This document shows, in pieces, positions 9,592 to 16,165 of a stretch of DNA of 18,455 nucleotides (position 1 is its first letter; every line of letters starts with the position of its first letter). Source of the DNA: Terfezia claveryi (taxonomy: Eukaryota; Ascomycota; Pezizomycetes; Pezizales; Pezizaceae). The DNA lies in the NCBI GenBank assembly GCA_015179025.1, contig WHUX01000578.1:1-18455 (forward strand), in the 5' to 3' direction. Made by a program: the position numbers and the translations under genes. The notes below the pieces were generated by a model, which worked only from the letters and a program-made list of their open reading frames with translations, ran no database searches and was not told the DNA's origin.

Positions 9592-10458
9592 TCCTCTCAA
9601 AAAACAATCGATCACTGGCATCAGTCATTCGATCATTAAGCCATTACTGTCCTCAAGCATAAAGAACTCTACTCTGATGGTGATATTCTCCCAACACCCC
9701 TTGATAACTATCATTGTGAGCTATGCATACTCACCAAATCTACTCACTCTGTCCCTAAGTCTATAATATCTCATGCCTCCAATATTCTTGAACTTATTCA
9801 CTCAGATCTTAGTAGTAAACTCCCACACCCTCTTTTAGTGGAGCAAGCTACTTCATCATACTTATTGATGACTACTCTCGTGCTTCTTGGGTCTACTTCC
9901 TTAAACAGAAATCTGACTCAACCAAATCAATCCAAAACTTTGTTACTTTGGTTGAAAAGCAAACATTACACCATATTAAACAGTTTCGTACTGATAATGG
10001 TGGAGAGTATATTAACAAAGATCTCAAACAGTTCTTTAAGTCAAAAGGCATCGTGCATGAACTAACGCCCCCTTACTCTCATGAATCTAATGGTGTAGCT
10101 AAACACTTCAACAGAACAATACAGAATATGATCAGGGCTATGTTGACGAATATGGACAAAATATTCTGGGCTGAAGCATGCTCAACTTCGACCTACCTCC
10201 GAAATCGGTCACCTCATAGTACTGTCAAAGGGAAGACTCCTTATGAGGTTGTTCATGGCAATAAACCTACCATCTCTCACCTTCAACCTTTCGGTAAGTA
10301 ATGTTATATACACATACCTGAGGAACAACAACCTGCAGGCAGTAAACTCCTACCAGGGGCTAAGAAAGGTATATTCATTGGTTATACTAATAGCACAGCT
10401 ATCTATAAGGTCCATGTACCTTTTAGAAAGCATACTTATACAGTTTGAGCATAAGATA
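9592..10458 (+). pseudogene. Copia integrase region, catalytic Glu changed to Lys
   Basis: Integrase inserts the cDNA. The N-terminal zinc module is visible: HWHQSFDH at 9613-9636 with a stop right after, then C-E-L-C at 9715-9726. The catalytic core follows: IHSDLS (first Asp, 9805-9807), a register change near 9834, IDDYSR, then RTDNGGEY (second Asp, 9993-9995). The third acidic residue, expected 36 residues on in the NGVAE motif, is AAA (Lys) at 10101-10103. NRTIQNMIRAML, FWAEACSTSTYLRNRSP and TPYEVVHGNKP follow as usual. The frame stops at 10299-10301 just after QPFGK, with CYIHIPEEQ-like text resuming beyond it and GIFIGYTNSTAIY at 10371-10410. Confidence 0.93.
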
Positions 10459-11189
10459 TCATTTTCGGACTGAGTATAACTCTAGAAGGGGTACCTCTAC
10501 CTACATCTAACTCGACTAATCCATTATGGTCACCAACTACAAATCCTGCTTCTCTTCCTCCTTCTCCACTTGTAGTAATCCCATACACTAGCTCAGAATT
10601 CCCAAATGAATATCTCTAGCAACAATAGTGTATACGAAATCTAAAACAAGCAGAAGAATGGTATTTTAAGGGACACCCGCTCGTTTATAAAGCCTGGTTC
10701 CCTGGTATGACTCTTTCCCATCCGACTGAAACAATATCAGACACAAGTACTTCCTCACCACCTATTCCTTCAACATCAACTGCAACGTCATCTTCTCCTC
10801 TACTAGCTCCTTTACCTATATCCAAACCAACTCCACAAGTTCACTTACCTCCTCCATCTCAAAATCGAGATGAATATTCATCACTTACTTCACTTCCTCA
10901 AGACTTTTGACAATCTTTACCCGATGACTTCAATGATGGAAGCTTCACCTGAATTGTTAGTCGAAAAATAGTTAGGCCTACAACCATTACCAAGGCAGGT
11001 CGAGCTGTTTTTAAACCAATCAAATTCGGAACTGCACAAGCTCCTATCGTCCCTATAATCGGTACAAAGATACAGTTTGATAGTCATTCTAGATTAATCG
11101 AAGACCCATCTGAAGTGTTTGATAAGGATAACGAAGAAGATAAAGTGTTGATCGCTTTAGTCTTACAATATGGTGATGAACCTCGAACC
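10459..11189 (+). pseudogene. Copia Pol linker between integrase and reverse transcriptase
   Basis: Same register as integrase and reverse transcriptase. The stretch is Ser/Thr/Pro-rich (SSPPIPSTSTATSSSPLLAP and similar, 10767-10870), low in conserved motifs and interrupted by stops. Such a linker is normal between these domains in fungal copia elements. Text near 10965-11060 (KIVRPTTITKAGRAVFK with an early Ser-Arg) resembles the conserved TRSGR-type segment often found there. Confidence 0.6.
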
Positions 11190-12000
11190 TTTAAACAGGC
11201 TGTTAATTTATCTAATGAAGAAAAATGGAGAAAGGCTATGAACAATGAGCTGGAAGCTATGAAGGATCAAAATGTTTGGAAAGTGGTTCCAACACCATAG
11301 AATAGGAATATTATTAGAAGCAAGTAGGTATTTAAGATTAAGCGAGATACTAATGGGAATATCGATCGGTACAAGGCTCGTCTAGTTGCTCAAGGTTTCT
11401 CTCAACAACCTGGCATAGACTTCGATGAAATCTTTTCTCCTGTTGTCCAATACGACTCTCTCTGCTTCCTTATCGCTTTATCTGCCTACTTCCAATAGGA
11501 ACCTCAACAAATGGATATCAAAGTAGCTTTCCTTTACGGCTCTTTGAATGAAATTATCTACATGCAACTCCCGGAAGGCACCCGGATTGACGGCATGTAT
11601 GCTAAACTTAACCAATCCATTTATGGATTAAAGCAGTCTCCTTGTCAGTAGTATGGATGATTAATATCTTTCCTCCTAACAATAGGTTTCTCTGCTTGTG
11701 CCTTTGACCCCTGCGTCTTCATCCATAAGTCTGGCACAATCATAATCGCCCTTTATATCGACGACATTACTTTATTCGGATATAAAGATACAGCCATTAT
11801 GAAGTCTACCAAATAGTCACTCAAATGAGAGTTTAAGTTAACTGATATGGGTAACTTACATTGGCTTCAAGGAATTCGAATTGGGTACTCTAAGTACAGT
11901 ATCATACTATCCCAATCCTCCTATATCAATAAAATCCTCGAACGTTTCGGTATGATGGACTGCAACCCCGTCACTCTTCCTCTTGATTAGAACCATACTC
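11190..12000 (+). pseudogene. Copia reverse transcriptase region
   Basis: Reverse transcriptase copies element RNA into DNA. The copia-type domain opens with EEKWRKAMNNELEAMKDQN near 11217. It continues with YKARLVAQGFSQQPGIDF, a FSPVV block, the QMDIKVAFLYG motif holding the first catalytic Asp, and LNQSIYGLKQSP. The YIDD box (11754-11765) carries both remaining catalytic Asp residues, so the active-site triad survives. LHWLQGIRIGYS and SQSSYINKIL follow. Premature stops occur after PTP, after RSK, after AYFQ, at two points after SPCQ (Trp expected), and at 11814 and 11826. No frameshift was found. Confidence 0.95.
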
Positions 12001-12039
12001 TTCGATAATATACAGATGAAGATGAGGTTACTGACATCT

Positions 12040-12695
12040 CTCTCTATCAACAAATCATTGGATCACTCATATATGCAGTTATTAGAATATATCTTGACCT
12101 GGCTTACTCTGTAACTCTTCTTTCATAATTCTTTCACAAACCATCGAAGGATTACCTTGAAGCAGTTAAATGAGTCCTACGCTACCTTAAGGGTACTCGC
12201 GACCTTACCTTGACCTATAAACTCAGACAACCCCTTTCACTCGAAGGATTCACTGATTCAGACTTTGCTGGATGTCATGATACTCGACGGTCGACCTCAG
12301 GATATATCTTCAAGCTCACCTCTTGTACCATCTGCTGGAGATCATAAAAACAAAAATGCATGACAACCTCCACTACCGAAGCAGAATACATTGCTGGTTC
12401 TACTGCTGCTAAACAACAAATTTGGCTTCAGAATGCACTAAGCAAGCTCTCTATCAAAGATATTCCTTCTACCGTCTCTTGTGACAATAATGGCTCTATC
12501 GACCTGTCTCATAATTCTCGAATCTCCGATAAGTCAAAGCATATTGACATTGCCTACCACTTTGTCTGCGAACTCGTTAACTCTGGCACTATCACGCTTT
12601 TGCATATTCCTAGTGAACACAATCCAGTAGATATATGCACAAAGGCCTTTCCTGGTCCACGGTTTTCCTATCTCAAAGGATTAATCATAGGATAA
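12040..12695 (+). pseudogene. Copia RNase H region and end of Pol
   Basis: RNase H removes template RNA. YQQIIGSLIYAV opens the connection. The catalytic carboxylates are present: Asp in FTDSDFAG (12255-12257), Glu in STTEAEYIAG (12378-12386), Asp in CDNNGSIDLS (12483-12485), and the KHIDIAYHFV segment. A TAA at 12345-12347 lies just before KQKCMTTSTTEAEY. From 12360 the frame is open to its natural TAA at 12693-12695, which sits five bases before the polypurine tract as expected. Confidence 0.94.
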
Positions 12696-12700
12696 CAAAT

Positions 12701-12709
12701 GAGAAGGGG
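12701..12709 (+). other. Polypurine tract
   Basis: GAGAAGGGG directly precedes the TGTTGAAA of the 3' LTR. This is the usual place and composition for the plus-strand DNA primer. Confidence 0.85.
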
Positions 12710-13348
12710 TGTTGAAAATAATCATTTCCTTTCAATATAGTTAAGTATTTCCATACAATATATCGTTCTCTTTTACGATTACTTCCACATCATGCTAATA
12801 CCCAATATGGATACTTGCTACCTGATTAAGGACTTCTGTATTATTTTTTTCATATGTGTTCACATGTCGTTCACATATTCTTATTATCTTTGCTTACTTT
12901 CCTAACTTAGTATCTATTATCGTTGCATGATACTGCTTTACTACTTAAGGTTACTGCTTACTTATCTCAATTGTCATGACTCAACAATCACTACTTCTAT
13001 GACTTTCTATTATATTCGTTGACTCATATTACTGTCTCAGTTGCACACCTCTATGTATTTCTTTATTCACATGTGCACAATATACTATTCTTAGGTTATG
13101 TAACTAAGACTTCCTTACAAGATCTTTACCCTCAACTTGTACTATTATATACAAGTTTCCTACTCCTGTATCTAGTTCTACACACTTCTTGATTAAACTC
13201 AATAGACTATCTACTCTCGATATAGTTCAACCATCTGCTCTTTCGCACTTCTGCTCGATCGCACTCTCTACTTAATACCACTACTGTCTACCGCTACTAC
13301 CTCTGTAATTACTACTGCAATACCTCCGCTTATAGTAACCTTTCAATA
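12710..13348 (+). repeat. 3' LTR of the copia element
   Basis: Aligns over 639 bases without gaps to 7516-8154, with the same TGTTGAAA start and TTTCAATA end. Several sites read CA here and TA in the 5' LTR, and the reverse occurs elsewhere, so each LTR has been mutated independently. Confidence 0.96.
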
Positions 13349-13353
13349 TATTT
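13349..13353. repeat. Right target-site duplication of the copia element
   Basis: TATTT directly follows the 3' LTR and pairs with CATTT at 7511-7515, differing by one CpA to TpA transition. Confidence 0.75.
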
Positions 13354-13776
13354 TGTTCTAAGAGGAAGAATAAAGATTAGAGTTTATATGAATGATGGGG
13401 AAATCAGAGGTGTTTATATTAAATAGAACACTAAATTTTCAGTGCTCTATTTATATCTAATACCTTCTTTGTTTATTCTATTCCATTCCAGACCTTTCTA
13501 TAGAAGATTCTATAGTTACTTGAATATTCCAATTTTTTTTTTATTCATTATCCTAAACTTCTTTTCTTTATAATTTCTATTCTCCCTTCTCTTAAAAGTT
13601 TTTGGCCTCTTTAAAAAAAACCCTTGACACTAGAGTAATATTATTTATTTTTCTTTTTATATGAGTATTGATTTTACTTCCTTCTCCCACTATCTTTCTT
13701 TTTCCAAACAGTAATTTCTTGAAATTACTAGCATTATATTCAAAATCAGAACCTATATATAAAGCCTAATTTTATC
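13354..13776. other. AT-rich flank of the copia insertion, with one hairpin
   Basis: This is the continuation of the sequence interrupted at 7515. It has no open frame. An inverted repeat at 13421-13453 (AAATAGAACACT ... AGTGCTCTATTT) could fold with one mismatch in 12 pairs and a loop of about nine bases. Several T- and A-runs follow. Confidence 0.5.
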
Positions 13777-13922
13777 AAAAACTAGTATAAAGTATTACTT
13801 ACATATTTATATTCCATGTAAGTGATCAAAACAAAATAATGAAATAAATAAAACTAGCATAAAGTATTACTTACATGTTTATATTCTACGTAAGCAATTA
13901 AAACAAAATGATAAAATGAATA
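13777..13922. repeat. 73-bp tandem duplication containing a dyad
   Basis: AAAACTAG.ATAAAGTATTACTTACAT starts at 13777 and again at 13850. A third start (AAAACTTGTATA) at 13922 is quickly lost. Each unit has ACTTACAT and a near-matching inverted arm ATGTAAGT/ACGTAAGC about ten bases later, followed by an A-rich end with ACAAAATRATRAAAT. Confidence 0.88.
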
Positions 13923-13954
13923 AAACTTGTATATATCACAACTGTTTACTCAGT

Positions 13955-14553
13955 TGTCCTTATTATTACCTGTGACATAGGTGATAGGTTATTGCCATTA
14001 TTGTATTTATCATCATCTGCAATCGCAAGTAATGGGTTATCATTATTGTTACTCTTGATATTACCTGCAACATAGGTAATGGGTTGTTATTATTATTACC
14101 TTGCTTGGCTTCTGAGATAGGGATCTTGGGAAGCTTATTTCCCCAATTGCCCTGACAGAGGTATATAATAATAGAGCCTATCCCTTGTACTATCATTAGA
14201 TCCCCATCTAATATCTTATATACCCAATACAGGACCTTGCTTCCCCTGCACTAGTGTACTTTCTTTGTACACCTCTCTTGTCCCATGAACAACTCTGCAG
14301 CAACACTTACCTTCTTTCGACATATATGGTAATCACTTCCACGTGTCTCATACCTCCTACCCTTGTCTCCCATCCTAGCCTTCCCTTGGTCATACATGTA
14401 GCATTCCTATATGAGTGTTACCCTAGCTCTGCCCTTGCCTTGCCTCTATCCTTTCTCCAGATTATACACGTAGTGCTCCTACACATGTGATTCCCTCTTG
14501 CTACTGCCCTGGTATACCTCTTAGTCACCTTGTTCCCTAAAGCTCATGTTACA
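13955..14553 (+). repeat. Family A 5' region (candidate LTR), copy 2
   Basis: This is the inverted homologue of 1952-2533, starting TGTCCT and ending GTTACA. It leads directly into family A gag. A TATATA word at 14216-14221 could serve as a promoter element. Short open frames inside it are not conserved between the copies and are not genes. Confidence 0.72.
13965..14108. repeat. Three 47-48-bp repeats, each a dyad, inside the family A 5' region
   Basis: Repeat starts are at 13965, 14012 and 14060. The third holds perfect arms ATTACCT and AGGTAAT around a seven-base centre; the first is ATTACCT and AGGTGAT. Copy 1 has the equivalent series around 2405-2525, including perfect arms ATCACCTG and CAGGTGAT. 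Confidence 0.8.
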
Positions 14554-14555
14554 CT

Positions 14556-15232
14556 ATGTTGGATTACTTTGATCAACCGGTACACTTAATAGCTACCCAA
14601 GACTCCACTCTCACTACCAGGTTTCAAGCCTAGCAAGCTCTGCCTATTCCTATAAACTAGGCCGACTTCAGCAGTTATCGCCAGACTATTATCGATATAT
14701 ACCTTGTCGCGGATGCCTTAGGCTAATGGCTGGAATCAGCCATACATGAAGGCCAACAAAAACAGACTAAGACTAATGTCAAGGTCACAATACTCACTGA
14801 AGACCTCCTCTCATACCAGACCGACCTTGCCACCTGCCAAAGCAATATTATGACTGCCCAGAATGACTTAATCAATAAAAGAAAAACTATCTACACTGTA
14901 AATAGAGCCCTGGACATAATTGAAAGCCAAGCAGCTCCAGCACCCCAAGCACCCCAGGCATCCAAGACCTAGAATCTCCCCACCCTACTGAAGTTTAATG
15001 GTGACAGGACTTGCCTAAACACCTAGAAAAATTCCATCAAGATCAAACTGAATAGGAATGCTACAAAGTTCCCTACTATTTAGTATCGATTAGCCTATGT
15101 GTACAGACTATTGGAGGGCATAGCTTTGGACCAGGTCCAACTCTATGTGCTCAATGACTGCTTCAATCTCCCTGACATTGCTACTTTATTCACAATCCTC
15201 CACCATGCTTTTAGAGACCCAGATCTCGTAGG
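14556..15232 (+). pseudogene. Ty3/gypsy family A Gag, copy 2, stop-riddled and cut by family B
   Basis: The ATG at 14556 corresponds to the ATA of copy 1. One register is kept for about 225 codons with no indel and about eight stops. The text begins MLDYFDQPVHLIATQDSTL. It has a helical middle (SYQTDLATCQSNIMTAQNDL), an Ala/Pro-rich linker (SQAAPAPQAPQASKT), then the capsid start (NLPTLLKFNGDRTCLNT, stop, KNSIKIKLN, YVYRLLEGIALDQVQ, LFTILHHAFRDPDLV). The last block matches LLDQAFGDSDLKR of copy 1. Homology ends at about 15232 inside the capsid domain, where the family B LTR begins. Gag identity is firm; the protein is not made intact. Confidence 0.82.
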
Positions 15233-15436
15233 TATGTGTAATAGAGAATGTTGTTTCATTGCTTATATAATTGATTATATACTTTTGTATTTCCTATATT
15301 ACTACTATGTTATGTAAATAAGCTCTTGGTTGAAGGACTAGCCTTCTACCACCTCCTATTGCTTTATAAGCGTCCATAGCATGCGGAATTTGCCATGGGA
15401 AGTTCCATGGCACCTGCCATATGAAGACACCCTTAT

Positions 15437-15533
15437 TATGGCCGCGTGACCTCTGTTTAAGGCGTGTGACTCATTACTATGGCCACATGACCATCATTTA
15501 AGGCGTGTGACTCATTACTATAGCCACATGACC
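15437..15533 (+). repeat. 41-bp tandem repeat in the family B LTR, with TGACTCA sites
   Basis: Units start at 15437, 15478 and 15519. Each begins TATGGCC.C.TGACC and contains AAGGCGTGTGACTCATTAC. The last is partial. TGACTCA occurs at 15467-15473 and 15508-15514, the consensus bound by Gcn4/CPC1-type bZIP factors of fungi. The array ends about 80 bases before the TATA-like element. Confidence 0.8.
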
Positions 15534-15611
15534 CTTTTTGTACAGCGCACCACCTTCTTGTATGCCACCCTTTATTGTATTTATTTCCTTAGTCATCAGA
15601 TCTCAGAGGAG

Positions 15612-15619
15612 TATAAATA
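15612..15619 (+). promoter_or_regulatory. Candidate TATA box of the family B LTR
   Basis: TATAAATA lies downstream of the TGACTCA repeats in a less AT-rich setting than most TATA words of this window, so it stands out. Position fits a U3 promoter. Confidence 0.6.
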
Positions 15620-16165
15620 GGCCATTGGATTCCCTCTGGAATCCAAAGAAAGACAAGAAGCAACCAAGCAAGCACTCAGAGCAAGCAAGCCTATATTCCA
15701 ATCAGATCAAGATCATATAGCTTAGATAGCATAATCATATAAGATAGATTACACTAGTGAATTACTGTTCCCTTCAGGAACATCCCACATAGTAATCTCC
15801 CTACCCTTCTGAGGTCTTACCTCAGCAGAACCAAAATACACAAACGTCCGTGCCTACAAATATAGATTGTATAAACGGTACTGAATGAATACTGTCTAGT
15901 ACCATTCATTACATTTTTTTTAACTTACTTACCTAATCTTTACTCTTAAATCCAAGGCCTGATCAACCTTTGGATACCTTTATTATACTCATGTAAGTAT
16001 ATACAATTCGACACCCAAGTGCACATATAAAATCATATCGTTATTCAACTAGCTAGCCAACAAAATCCAACAAACGAGACATCAGACTCTCAACTGCAGT
16101 ACATCAACAAAAGACTTAGAAGCAAGCTAAGCAGAGCTCTAACGGGCAGTGGTATCCCATATTAA

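Larger units (their letters stand above)
7516..13348 (+). mobile_element. Complete but inactive Ty1/copia LTR retrotransposon, 5,833 bp
   Basis: The element has two gapless 639-bp LTRs, an initiator-tRNA primer-binding site, gag, protease, integrase, reverse transcriptase and RNase H in copia order, a polypurine tract, and a five-base target duplication. Integrase precedes reverse transcriptase, which defines Ty1/copia rather than Ty3/gypsy. Coding runs through three registers: frame of 8231 to about 8575, a second to about 9833, and a third from about 9834 to 12695. Two small indels and many premature stops break it, so it cannot make a full polyprotein. By my hand alignment the LTRs differ at about 45 positions, transitions outnumbering transversions roughly six to one. 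Confidence 0.96.
15235..16143 (+). repeat. Probable 5' LTR of Ty3/gypsy family B (right boundary uncertain)
   Basis: Family A gag is interrupted here by sequence starting TGTGTAATAGAG (or TGTAATAGAG at 15237). It carries promoter-like features and leads to a gypsy Gag. The end near CTCTAAC at 16137-16143 pairs weakly with the start and is followed by CAGTGGTATCC, a possible primer-binding site. The second LTR lies outside the window, so neither boundary can be confirmed. Confidence 0.55.

Noticed and set aside
2534..13954. A giant cargo-carrying element (Starship type) between the inverted family A ends
   Set aside because: No tyrosine recombinase, direct-repeat ends or cargo genes are visible; nested retrotransposons explain the recognisable parts.
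13966..14196. Short minus-strand frame, and the plus-strand frame 14254-14490
   Set aside because: Both are inside the family A 5' region, are low in complexity, and are not conserved in copy 1.
16148..16158. CAGTGGTATCC as a firm primer-binding site for family B
   Set aside because: TGGTATC resembles some initiator-tRNA sites, but the LTR boundary is not fixed and the match is only seven bases, so it is left as a possibility.
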